Shown here one piece after another: positions 15,745 to 24,485 of a stretch of DNA of 64,000 nt (position 1 is its first letter; each line of letters starts with the position of its first letter). The DNA lies in contig NZ_FZNL01000017.1 of assembly GCF_900187965.1 (NCBI RefSeq), positions 1 to 64,000 of the forward strand, read 5' to 3'. Source of the stretch: Flavobacterium sp. ov086. Lineage in GTDB: Bacteria > Bacteroidota > Bacteroidia > Flavobacteriales > Flavobacteriaceae. Position numbers and translations under genes: made by a program. The notes under the pieces are model-generated. The model was given only the letters and a program-made list of their open reading frames with translations. It ran no database searches and was not told where the DNA came from.

Positions 15745-16578
15745 ATGAAAAAATCAATCCTCCTATTAATCATCTTCATATCGACATTTGCTAAAATTTC
15801 TGCGCAATCCGAAATTAAAATTCCATACGGAAATAATCCAGAAGCTGGGCATTACAAAGAAATCAACGGTTTTAAAATGTATTATGAAATTTATGGAACC
15901 GGCGAACCTTTGGTTTTACTACATGGTAATGGCGGTTCTATTAAAGGTCACACACGCCGAATTGAATATTTCAAGCAAAAATTTCAGGTCATAGCTATTG
16001 ATAGCAGAGGTCATGGAAAATCTATTGACAATTCAAATAAACAATTGAATTATGTTCAAATGGCTGATGACGTTAGTGTTTTATTAGATTCTCTTAAAAT
16101 TAAAAACGCTAATATTTGGGGTCAGAGCGATGGTGGAATTCTAGGCCTTTTATTAGCAATTAATCATCCTGACAAAACCGCTAAAGTGGCTACTTTTGGT
16201 GCCAATATATTTCCTGGTAAAAAAGCTATTTTTAACGAAATTGATCAAATGGTTATGGATACTTTAAAAGCAACAAAAGATCCTCATACCAAAAATCTGT
16301 ATACTTTATTAGCTTATCAGCCGAACATTAGCGAGAAAGATTTACAAAAGATCAAATGTCCCGTTTTAATTATGTCCGGTGACAGAGATGTTATAAGATT
16401 AGAACATTCGATTAAAATCTTTAATAATATTGAAAACTCTAACTTTTTTGTAATGCCAGGTGCCACTCATTTTGGTGCTTATGAAAAACCGGAACTTTTT
16501 AATCTGGTTTTAATGAGTTTTTTCACTGAGCCTTTTAAGAAAACATCAAGCGTAGAATTATTTACAGGAAAAAAATAA
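15745..16578 (+). CDS. Secreted alpha/beta-fold hydrolase
   Basis: A 277-residue hydrolase with an N-terminal signal peptide (cleavage near KISAQ, residue 21). Oxyanion region LLHGNGGS (58-65). Nucleophile S128 sits in the elbow GQSDGG. The acid is D213 or D215 in SGDRDVI, and the catalytic histidine is H242 in GATHFG. The lid domain is short. Substrate unknown; the pattern fits carboxylesterase or epoxide-hydrolase-like members. The leader carries the ATCATCAATCAATCA sequence shared with two serine hydrolase genes downstream. The AraC regulator starts 37 bp later. Confidence 0.85.
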   Translation: MKKSILLLIIFISTFAKISAQSEIKIPYGNNPEAGHYKEINGFKMYYEIYGTGEPLVLLHGNGGSIKGHTRRIEYFKQKFQVIAIDSRGHGKSIDNSNKQLNYVQMADDVSVLLDSLKIKNANIWGQSDGGILGLLLAINHPDKTAKVATFGANIFPGKKAIFNEIDQMVMDTLKATKDPHTKNLYTLLAYQPNISEKDLQKIKCPVLIMSGDRDVIRLEHSIKIFNNIENSNFFVMPGATHFGAYEKPELFNLVLMSFFTEPFKKTSSVELFTGKK

Positions 16579-16615
16579 GAGCCAAACAATCATTCAACAA
16601 CATAATAATCTCCAA

Positions 16616-17422
16616 ATGAACCTATATTCAGAATATTATGTAAGTAAAAATTGCGAGCGTTTTGTCAATAAAATTTGGTGTTTAGACAACAGCATTGGCG
16701 AAAGCCTGATCGAAAACAAACTTGTTTTACCAAACGGTTGTTTTAATCTGGCTATTGTGAGCGGAAATGCGATTGAAGTTCATACTAGCAAAAATAAATA
16801 CACGATGAACGAAGGTTTTTACTTTTGTTCGCAAATGACGAATAATGTTTTGGTTAATATTCAGCCTAAAACTAAAGTTACTATAATACAATTGCATACC
16901 TGGACACTTTCGATGTTTCCGATTTATGATTTGAGCAATTTTACAGATTCCATTCTTAAAATAAATCAAAACGAATTGCCTTTCAAAACTAAAATTGATT
17001 CGGGCTTAAACAGTGATATCTCGGAATTAGTAAATATATTGAATACTTATTTTGAAGAATTAAATTTTTTAAATCCTGTCAAAAACCAAATCGAGAGAAT
17101 TTGTGATATTATAAAACTTCACAACGAAGAAATTACGGTTTCGGAAATTGGAAAAAGCTTAAGTGTTTCGCAACGATTGTTGCAGATTAAGTTTAAAACC
17201 GCAACTGGACTTACGATTAAAAATTACATTCAGATTCTAAAATTCAGAAAATCGGTCGATCAAATGGTGAATTCCGATTTAGAAAAACTAAAACTGACCG
17301 ATGTTGCGCTTTACAACAAATATTTCGACCAATCGCATTTTATCAAGAAGTTTAAAGATGTAACCAAAACAACTCCAAAAATGTTTAATTCAAGTTTGTA
17401 TTTTCTTTCAAAAAAAAGATAA
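16616..17422 (+). CDS. AraC family transcriptional regulator
   Basis: A 268-residue regulator. Residues 1-150 form the sensor part found in many Bacteroidota AraC proteins (KLVLPNGCFNLAIVSGNAIEV is the DUF6597-like segment). Residues 165-262 are the two-HTH AraC DNA-binding domain (EITVSEIGKSLSVSQRLLQI; then ALYNKYFDQSHFIKKFKDVT and TTPKMF, equivalent to the usual GYSDQSHFxRxFKRxxGxTP). It probably controls the flanking hydrolase genes, which is inferred from position. Confidence 0.88.
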   Translation: MNLYSEYYVSKNCERFVNKIWCLDNSIGESLIENKLVLPNGCFNLAIVSGNAIEVHTSKNKYTMNEGFYFCSQMTNNVLVNIQPKTKVTIIQLHTWTLSMFPIYDLSNFTDSILKINQNELPFKTKIDSGLNSDISELVNILNTYFEELNFLNPVKNQIERICDIIKLHNEEITVSEIGKSLSVSQRLLQIKFKTATGLTIKNYIQILKFRKSVDQMVNSDLEKLKLTDVALYNKYFDQSHFIKKFKDVTKTTPKMFNSSLYFLSKKR

Positions 17423-17496
17423 GATTTCGCATTTGTACAATTTTATGAGTGACGATTAAACTAATATTGCAAAATCATCAATCAAATCAATCACAA

Positions 17497-19005
17497 ATGA
17501 AAATCAACAAATCATTTTTCCACTTAAAAGCCGTTTTAATTGGAATATTGCTCCTCCAATTCCACATTGGATTTTCTCAGGAAGAAAAAAATTCAAAACT
17601 GTACAAAACCATTATGTCAAGGGACAGCCTTCTCTTTAATGTTGGTTTTAATACTTGCGATGTATCTCAGTTTGAAAACTTACTAAGCAACAATTTTGAA
17701 TTTTATCATGATAAAGACAGTATTCAGGACAGAACTTTATTTTTAAAAAACATTAGAAAAGGCTTATGTAGCGCTACCAAAACCTATCAAGCCAGAAGAG
17801 ACCTGGTAGAAGGAAGCACCGAAATCTATCCATTAGCCAAAAATGGCGTTCTGTACGGTGCTTTGCAAATAGGAATTCATCAGTTTTTTGAACCTACCCC
17901 AGATAAAAAAGACAAATTTGGAAGTACCGCAAGATTCACTCATCTCTGGATATTAGAAAATGGTGTTTGGAAACTGAGAAGATCTTTTAGCTATGATCAT
18001 CAAACGGTCAATACTGCCGGAACAAAATCAAGCATTTTTGATAATGATTCCGAAATTCAAAAATGGCTAACACAAAACAACGTTCCAACTTTGGGAATTG
18101 GCGTTATCAACAACGGAAAACTGCAGGAAATAAAAGTATTTGGCGAACTTAAAAAAGGTATTGCAGCGCCATATAACACGATTTGGAATGTTGCTTCACT
18201 AACTAAACCGGTAACAGCAATAGTTGCATTAAAACTGGTAAGTGCAGGAAAATGGAATCTTGACGAACCTCTTTATAAATATTGGACAGATCCGGATATT
18301 GCAAATGATCCAAATACAAAACTCTTAACAACAAGAATTATACTAAGTCATCAAACGGGATTCCCAAATTGGAGATTTATGAACGAATCCGGCAAACTGG
18401 ATTTTAAATTTAAACCCGGTACAAAATATCAATATTCTGGCGAAGGATTAGAATATTTGAGAAGAGCACTTGAAAAGAAATTTCATAAAACATTAGATCA
18501 ATTGGCGAATGAATTAATTTTTCAGCCTCTAAAAATGATGGATACTCAAATGATCTGGGATGATAAAGTCGATCTTTCAAGATATGCCATTAATTATGAT
18601 AAGAAAGGAAATGCTTATGAGCCTACTAAAAATAAAACAGCAAACGCTGCCGATGATTTATTAACTACGATTAAAGATTACGGAACATTTTTGTGCAGTG
18701 TAATGAACAGCGACGGATTGAGCAAAAAAGTTTTTGACGATATGACTTCGCATCAGGTCGAAACGAAGAAAAACAAATACTTTGGACTTGGATTTGAAAT
18801 CTATGATTTAGGAAACAATGATTATGCATTATCTCACGGCGGTGCAGACAAAGGCGTTCAGACCATTGTAATATTGCTTCCGAAGACAAAACAAGGTCTT
18901 ATTATTTTTACCAATGTTGACGATGGTTATAAGGTTTATGAAAAATTAGTGAATCATTATCTTGGCGAAAACGGAAAGAAAATAATTGAGATAGAAACGA
19001 AATAA
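17497..19005 (+). CDS. NTF2-like domain fused to a beta-lactamase-fold serine hydrolase
   Basis: A 502-residue secreted protein from the ATG at 17497; an upstream GTG at 17449 would place 16 odd residues before the signal peptide. Signal peptide 1-28 (FHIGFSQ). Residues about 35-170 are an NTF2/DUF4440-like domain. Residues about 180-500 are a class C beta-lactamase/DD-peptidase fold with S-x-x-K at S234-K237 (ASLTK), YSG in place of the usual YxN, and HGG near the end. The NTF2 part is paralogous to the separate gene 40 bp downstream. Substrate unknown; peptidoglycan or ester hydrolysis are family options. Confidence 0.83.
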   Translation: MKINKSFFHLKAVLIGILLLQFHIGFSQEEKNSKLYKTIMSRDSLLFNVGFNTCDVSQFENLLSNNFEFYHDKDSIQDRTLFLKNIRKGLCSATKTYQARRDLVEGSTEIYPLAKNGVLYGALQIGIHQFFEPTPDKKDKFGSTARFTHLWILENGVWKLRRSFSYDHQTVNTAGTKSSIFDNDSEIQKWLTQNNVPTLGIGVINNGKLQEIKVFGELKKGIAAPYNTIWNVASLTKPVTAIVALKLVSAGKWNLDEPLYKYWTDPDIANDPNTKLLTTRIILSHQTGFPNWRFMNESGKLDFKFKPGTKYQYSGEGLEYLRRALEKKFHKTLDQLANELIFQPLKMMDTQMIWDDKVDLSRYAINYDKKGNAYEPTKNKTANAADDLLTTIKDYGTFLCSVMNSDGLSKKVFDDMTSHQVETKKNKYFGLGFEIYDLGNNDYALSHGGADKGVQTIVILLPKTKQGLIIFTNVDDGYKVYEKLVNHYLGENGKKIIEIETK

Positions 19006-19045
19006 GCCCGAGTCAAAAAAATCAGGTATTAACAAAATCATAATT

Positions 19046-19522
19046 ATGAGATTCATGATAAAACTATTTATTCTTATACTATTATTTTTAACTCAGGTAG
19101 TATTTGCCCAAACGAACAATGAGGTTCTGAAAATGGCTGCTTTGAAAACAGAAATTATCAAAATGGATAGTTTGCTTTTTTCAGTTGCATTCAATCAATG
19201 TGACACTACACTTTTCAAAAAAATAATTGCCGACGACATAGAATTTTATGATGACCGTTCCGGATTAAATACTTCTAAAGCAAATGAGATAAAATCTTTA
19301 ATCTCAAAATGTGTGATGGCTAAAAAATTAACCCGAAAATTAAATTCCTGCACTATTGATAAATTAGGTGATTTTGGTGCTGTACAATTGGGTGAGCACA
19401 CCTTCTATTTTGATGGTAAACCGGAAGGCACTGGGAAGTTTATTCATATTTGGGAACGAACAGGTAATGATTGGAAGTTAAAACGAATTGTTAGTTACGA
19501 ACATAGACCTATTAAAAAATAG
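19046..19522 (+). CDS. Secreted NTF2-like (DUF4440) protein
   Basis: A 158-residue protein with a signal peptide (cleavage after VFAQ). The mature domain (MDSLLFSVAFNQCDTTLFKK, IADDIEFYDDRSG, FIHIWERTGNDWKLKRIVSYEH) lines up with the N-terminal domain of the preceding fusion protein (RDSLLFNVGFNTCDVSQFEN, NNFEFYHDKDS, FTHLWILENGVWKLRRSFSY). A free-standing paralogue of a fused domain beside it suggests tandem duplication with loss or gain of the hydrolase part. Function is unknown. Confidence 0.8.
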   Translation: MRFMIKLFILILLFLTQVVFAQTNNEVLKMAALKTEIIKMDSLLFSVAFNQCDTTLFKKIIADDIEFYDDRSGLNTSKANEIKSLISKCVMAKKLTRKLNSCTIDKLGDFGAVQLGEHTFYFDGKPEGTGKFIHIWERTGNDWKLKRIVSYEHRPIKK

Positions 19523-19756
19523 CTCTTCAAACGCATTGCAATTCCGCAGTAGCAAACGTATTTGAAAAAAAATTGATTAAAACTGAAACCAAATGATCTT
19601 TTTGTCGTCTATTAAGATTAAAGCATCGTTAAAAGCACTGCTTTAATTTGTAATTTCGTTTAACAAATTAAATTACAAACGTTTATAAAGTTTCAATCAT
19701 TCAATCAAAAAATCAAACAACGTTTTAATAATCTTAATTACTAATCATCAATCATC

Positions 19757-21208
19757 ATGAAAAAACCAATCAAACTTATTGCACTCAGCGCAATTCTGTT
19801 ATTTTTCACAATCACTATTAACGCTCAGGATAAGGCCAAACAAATAGACCAGCTCTTGAGTAAATACAACGAATACGGGCAATTTAACGGATCTGCGCTT
19901 GTATCTCAAAACGGGAAGGTCATTCTGAAAAAAGGATATGGTTTTGCCAATATGGAATGGGATATCCAGAATCAAGCTAACACTAAATTTAGATTAGGTT
20001 CTATCAGCAAACAATTTACATCCTTATTAATTTTAAAATTAGTCGAAGAAGGAAAAATCAAACTCGATGTTCCAATTACAACTTACTTACCGGATTATCC
20101 GAAAGCAAATGGCGATAAAATCACGATTCATCATTTACTGACACACACATCAGGAATTCCTAATTATACTTCTTTCTCGAATTTCTTTAAAGATATTAGC
20201 CGAAATCCATATACTCCAGAAGAGTTTGTCAAAACGTTCTCAAGCATGCCTCTTGACTTTACGCCTGGCGAAAAATTCAGTTACAGCAACTCGGGGTATT
20301 TTGTATTGGGATACATTATCGAAAAAATCACCGGAAAATCATACGAACAATATTTGCAAGAAACCATTCTTACTCCGCTAAAAATGGCAAATACAGGTTA
20401 CGATCATAGCGATATTATCTTAAAAAATAGAGCTGCGGGTTATGAGAAAAAAGGCAAAACTATTAAAAACACTTCTTATATCGATATGAGTCTTCCTTAT
20501 GCGGCGGGTTCTTTATACTCGACTGTTGAGGATTTATATCTTTGGGATCAGGCACTTTATACTAATAAATTACTTTCTCCGGCATCAATGGAGCTTTTGT
20601 TTAAACCATATATTGCTGCGGGCGGAATTGATTTTTACGGATACGGTTGGTTTACAAATGAGGAAACTGTTGGAAAGAGTAAATTAAGAATCGTAGAACA
20701 TGGCGGCGGAATCAACGGTTTTAATACGCTCATTTCGCGTATTCCTGCTGATAAAAATCTTGTTGTTTTATTGAACAATACCGGCGGAACTGTTTTAGGC
20801 GAAATAAACGCTGCTATTAGAGAAATTTTATACGACCAACCTTTTGATCAGCCTAAAAAATCATTAGCATTTGAGCTTATGGATGTATACGCAGATCAAG
20901 GTGTGACAATTGGATTAAGTACTTATAAAAAACTAAAAAATGATCCAACGTACGGCATCAAAGAGAGCGATATTAATCAAGTTGGTTATCAACTTTTGCA
21001 ACAAGGGAAAAAGAAAGAAGCAATTGAAGTTTTTAAGATAAATGTTGAAACTTTTCCTAAATCCGGAAATGCTTATGACAGTTTAGGCGAAGCTTATCTG
21101 GCTGATGGAGATAAAACTCTGGCTATTGCAAATTATAAAAAATCAGTAGAACTTGACCCAAAAAACGAAAGCGGAAAAAAAGTCCTTGACCAAATTTCGA
21201 AAAAATAG
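19757..21208 (+). CDS. Beta-lactamase-fold serine hydrolase with C-terminal TPR
   Basis: A 483-residue secreted protein: signal peptide 1-24 (ITINAQ), then a class C beta-lactamase/penicillin-binding-protein-like domain with S82-x-x-K85 (GSISKQFTS), YSNSGY as the YxN motif near 178, and HGGGINGF as the third motif near 315. The C-terminal 80 residues form one or two TPRs (SGNAYDSLGEAYLADGDKTL). The 234-bp upstream gap has an inverted repeat TTTAATTTGT (19642) / ACAAATTAAA (19663). The leader ends AATCATCAATCATC before the ATG. Confidence 0.85.
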   Translation: MKKPIKLIALSAILLFFTITINAQDKAKQIDQLLSKYNEYGQFNGSALVSQNGKVILKKGYGFANMEWDIQNQANTKFRLGSISKQFTSLLILKLVEEGKIKLDVPITTYLPDYPKANGDKITIHHLLTHTSGIPNYTSFSNFFKDISRNPYTPEEFVKTFSSMPLDFTPGEKFSYSNSGYFVLGYIIEKITGKSYEQYLQETILTPLKMANTGYDHSDIILKNRAAGYEKKGKTIKNTSYIDMSLPYAAGSLYSTVEDLYLWDQALYTNKLLSPASMELLFKPYIAAGGIDFYGYGWFTNEETVGKSKLRIVEHGGGINGFNTLISRIPADKNLVVLLNNTGGTVLGEINAAIREILYDQPFDQPKKSLAFELMDVYADQGVTIGLSTYKKLKNDPTYGIKESDINQVGYQLLQQGKKKEAIEVFKINVETFPKSGNAYDSLGEAYLADGDKTLAIANYKKSVELDPKNESGKKVLDQISKK

Positions 21209-21254
21209 TACTTATAAGACAAGTATTCAAGGACAGTTATCCTAATTCTTACTT

Positions 21255-21300
21255 ACTCTGATAGTTCTGGTTTATGACCAAAATTATCAGAGTTTTTTTG
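21255..21300 (+). terminator. Terminator after the serine hydrolase
   Basis: ACTCTGATA / TATCAGAGT outer arms with an inner CTGG / CCA-containing stem, followed by TTTTTTTG. It lies 47 bp past the stop codon. Confidence 0.8.
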
Positions 21301-21414
21301 TTTGAAATTGCATTTTCTGATTCCATATTTATTATAAAAAAACTATTTTAGCACTGCCAAAACAAATCTAAAATTACAATTGTTATAGCTGTAATTTATA
21401 TCAAATATTAACCT

Positions 21415-21864
21415 ATGAAAAAATTAAAGAAGCACATTCTTTTAGTGTTATTAGCATCTCTGTTTATTCCTGTTGCTGCTATTTCTCAAACAGCTACACC
21501 AAAAGTAGCAATGCCTACACAGCAAAATAAAATCATAATTGATAAAATTGTTGAAGCAGCAAAATACAAAAACTACGTTGTAGACTTTTGTCTGGTTACC
21601 ATAAACGAAGCTGCTGCTACAGAAAAATGGAACGATCAAAAAACAGTTGAAACTACAGAAAGTATCAATTATAAAAACTTTAGAGATGCCGTTTATAATA
21701 TGTTTGCTTTTTATAACGAAATAGACCTTCAAACGTTATTAAAAACATATCAAAATGACACGGCATATCAAACCACAAACGTCATGACTACGAATGATGC
21801 ACTAGCTTATAATCTTGAAATATTTGCTAATGATATTGTTCGCGGAAGATATATTTCTAAGTAA
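21415..21864 (+). CDS. Secreted protein of unknown function
   Basis: A 149-residue protein with a signal peptide (cleavage near AISQ, residue 25) and a helical mature part (NKIIIDKIVEAAKYKNYVVD; NYKNFRDAVYNMFAFYNEID; NDALAYNLEIFANDIVRGRY). Two methionine- and alanine-rich stretches but no recognisable motif. It has its own leader after the terminator at 21255. I cannot assign it to a family. Confidence 0.6.
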   Translation: MKKLKKHILLVLLASLFIPVAAISQTATPKVAMPTQQNKIIIDKIVEAAKYKNYVVDFCLVTINEAAATEKWNDQKTVETTESINYKNFRDAVYNMFAFYNEIDLQTLLKTYQNDTAYQTTNVMTTNDALAYNLEIFANDIVRGRYISK

Positions 21865-21904
21865 GATTCTAAGGTTCTAAGTTACTAAGGTCCTAAGTAT
21901 TAAA

Positions 21905-21937
21905 ATCTTTGTCAAAGTTTAAAACTTTGACAAAGAT
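21905..21937. repeat. Perfect 16-bp inverted repeat between convergent genes
   Basis: ATCTTTGTCAAAGTTT and its exact reverse complement are separated by one base. There is no T-tract, though its place between convergent genes suggests a bidirectional terminator. It is flanked by CTAAGGTTCTAAG and ACTTGAAACTTGAAAC tracts. Confidence 0.65.
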
Positions 21938-21977
21938 CACGCAAACTTGAAACTTGAAACTTGAAACTTCAAAAAAC

Positions 21978-24368
21978 CTACTCCCCTTTTGGTTTTAAAA
22001 CCAATTTTGTCGAAGTTTTAATAATCTCCTCTTTATTCAATTTCATCTTTCTAAATTTTCCAGCATTGTACATTTCCGCCTGATCGTCATAATGTTTACT
22101 AAATGGATTTCCGGATTGTCCTGTTGGCAAAATACTCCAACTATTTTCGATATCTGAGAAATCTACAATTCGTCTGGTCGAAGGCCCGCCTTTTGTATGG
22201 TATTTACCTTCTTTATTAAATCCGAAGAACTGATTATTTATTACTTCATTTGCCCCTGGATCAGCAAATGGTCCAACATTAAATAATCTTCGTAAAGCTG
22301 CCACTTTTCCTAACGGATGCTCGTGTTCTACCGTATGTACTTTTCCCCAGTTCCAATCAGCAACCTGATTTCCTAATTGTGTCTGAAGCGCTGCAACAGC
22401 TTCATGAAATGATTTTGAAACAATTTCGCTTCTGGTTTCTTTTACATTTTTAGTTTTAATATTATCCCACCAAACTGAGTTTTCGTTCTCAATTTGTCTT
22501 GCAATAATTTGTTTTCCTAAAGAAGTATCTAAAAACAAGGTGAAATTATCCGCACCCATTTCGTCTTCAAAAGTATTTTTCAGATACAAATAAATCCATT
22601 TATTGTAAATCGTTGGCGCAACATCTTCCAGATTATTAGTTCCTTTCCATGATTTTAAAACTTCAATTACTTCTTTTTCTTTTGCCGAAAGTGCGTTACT
22701 ATTTATGTTCGAAATCAAACTCTGAACCACGCCCGGAGAAACTGGCGAAGTATTATCATAAATCATTTTACTGATCGCTTCTTTATCCCAATCAGATTTC
22801 GCATCCATTAAACTTGAAATTCTCTTTGCACGATCTTCCGGTAAATAATATCCGGGATATAAAAATCCGTCAACTGCTTCCGGCTGATTATTTGCCGAAT
22901 AAACATAACCCCATTTTGGATTTTCAGCTGATGGATTCTTCGAGAAATCCAGATATTCTTTAATATCATCTTTACCGCTTGCACCATCCAAAATAAGAAA
23001 CGTATTTACTCCCTTATCATGTTTATAAAGTGTTCCTGTTGCCCACCAAGCCACATTTCCTTTAGCATCGCCATACATTACATTCAATCCCGGTGCAGCA
23101 ACCAATGCAACAGCTTTTCTAAAATCGTCTTTACTTTTAGCATGCGAAAGTCCATAAACAGCATCCAGAATCTGAATTGGCTGTTGGGTATAAATCCATG
23201 ACATTGCAATTGGGTTTTTCTTATCTAAACGATCTAAAACATCATTCATAATTGGTCCATGTCGGCTTGATTTAACTGTCAAAACCACATCCGAAGTATC
23301 TTTTACTTTTATCGTTTTTGTTCTGGTTTCATAAGTAGCAAAACCTGTTGGCGTTTGATATTGATTTGGGTCTCCCGCTTTATTCTTTTCCTGATAAAAA
23401 TCGATATCATCATTTTCGAACATTGTCAAACCATAAGCATAATTACGATTATGAGCCAATAACGGATATGGCGTTCCTGCCAAATAACATCCGTACAATT
23501 CAAAATCTGGCGTTACTAAATGTGCTTCATACCAAGTTCCAGGCTGCGAGAAACTAATATGTGGATCATTGGCAAAAATCACTTTTCCGCTTTTTGTTTT
23601 ATGAGGTCCGGCAACCCAACTGTTACTTCCCACAAATGGCGGAATTGGAGAATTATCCAATAATGCTGCTACAGATTTTGAAATCGTAGTGTATTCATCA
23701 ATATTCTCTTTAGAAATCTTGATTCTAGTAGTATTGAACTCGCCTTCAATTCCTAAATCTTTCAAATATTCGACACCATATTTATTACGAACAAAAGTCA
23801 ATAAAGGATCAGTTTTTTGAGCCATTGCAAAACTAAAAGACATATATCCAAAAATATTATAAACGTCTTTTATCGTAAACTTCTCCTTTTTCACCCCAAT
23901 CAAAGTAAACTCAATCGGCGTTACACCTTCCTCTAAATATTGATTAATTCCGTCAAGATACGCCATTGTCATTTTATAGCTCTGACTGTTTTTGTCTAAT
24001 TTGGCAATGGCTTTCGCCGAAGCTTCTTCGATACCAATTCCGGAGAAAAATTTATCATTTTTAAGCGCAACAGATCCAAAGATTTCAGACAATCTTCCGG
24101 GTGCAATTCTGCGAAGCAATTCCATTTGCCATAATCTTTCCTGCGCATGAACATAACCCAAAGCTGTCATCGCATCTTTTTCAGAATCGGCATAAATATG
24201 AGGAACTCCAAAATCATCAAAATAAACCGTGGTTTCTTTCTGGAGATTTTTCAACTGAACTTCGCCTTCATACTTGGGCTTTAAATGAAAAATATAGGCA
24301 CATAAACCTATTCCAAGAACAACAATCAAAACGAATAAAACCAGCAGAATTCTTTTAATTTTTCTCAT
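21978..24368 (-). CDS. Penicillin acylase family (Ntn-hydrolase) protein
   Basis: A 796-residue precursor of the penicillin amidase family. N-terminal membrane anchor or signal (KRILLVLFVLIVVLGIGLCAYIF). Alpha-chain motif VYFDDFGVPHIYADSEKDAMTALGYVHAQERLWQM (about 48-82). The autoproteolytic site precedes S248 in GSNSWVAGP, whose Ser becomes the N-terminal nucleophile of the beta chain. Downstream NDPHISFSQPGTWYEAHL carries the conserved beta-chain Asn-Asp. Such enzymes cleave amide side chains of beta-lactams or acyl-homoserine lactones; which one here is unknown. Confidence 0.92.
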   Translation of the reverse strand: MRKIKRILLVLFVLIVVLGIGLCAYIFHLKPKYEGEVQLKNLQKETTVYFDDFGVPHIYADSEKDAMTALGYVHAQERLWQMELLRRIAPGRLSEIFGSVALKNDKFFSGIGIEEASAKAIAKLDKNSQSYKMTMAYLDGINQYLEEGVTPIEFTLIGVKKEKFTIKDVYNIFGYMSFSFAMAQKTDPLLTFVRNKYGVEYLKDLGIEGEFNTTRIKISKENIDEYTTISKSVAALLDNSPIPPFVGSNSWVAGPHKTKSGKVIFANDPHISFSQPGTWYEAHLVTPDFELYGCYLAGTPYPLLAHNRNYAYGLTMFENDDIDFYQEKNKAGDPNQYQTPTGFATYETRTKTIKVKDTSDVVLTVKSSRHGPIMNDVLDRLDKKNPIAMSWIYTQQPIQILDAVYGLSHAKSKDDFRKAVALVAAPGLNVMYGDAKGNVAWWATGTLYKHDKGVNTFLILDGASGKDDIKEYLDFSKNPSAENPKWGYVYSANNQPEAVDGFLYPGYYLPEDRAKRISSLMDAKSDWDKEAISKMIYDNTSPVSPGVVQSLISNINSNALSAKEKEVIEVLKSWKGTNNLEDVAPTIYNKWIYLYLKNTFEDEMGADNFTLFLDTSLGKQIIARQIENENSVWWDNIKTKNVKETRSEIVSKSFHEAVAALQTQLGNQVADWNWGKVHTVEHEHPLGKVAALRRLFNVGPFADPGANEVINNQFFGFNKEGKYHTKGGPSTRRIVDFSDIENSWSILPTGQSGNPFSKHYDDQAEMYNAGKFRKMKLNKEEIIKTSTKLVLKPKGE

Positions 24369-24485
24369 ATTTATAAAAAAGTATAATAGTAAATGATTCT
24401 CTAATGATGTAACTTAAAGCTAAAATACTGTAAGAAACATCGCTTTTAAAAGTCTAAATTTATGTATTTAAAACCAATACTATAA

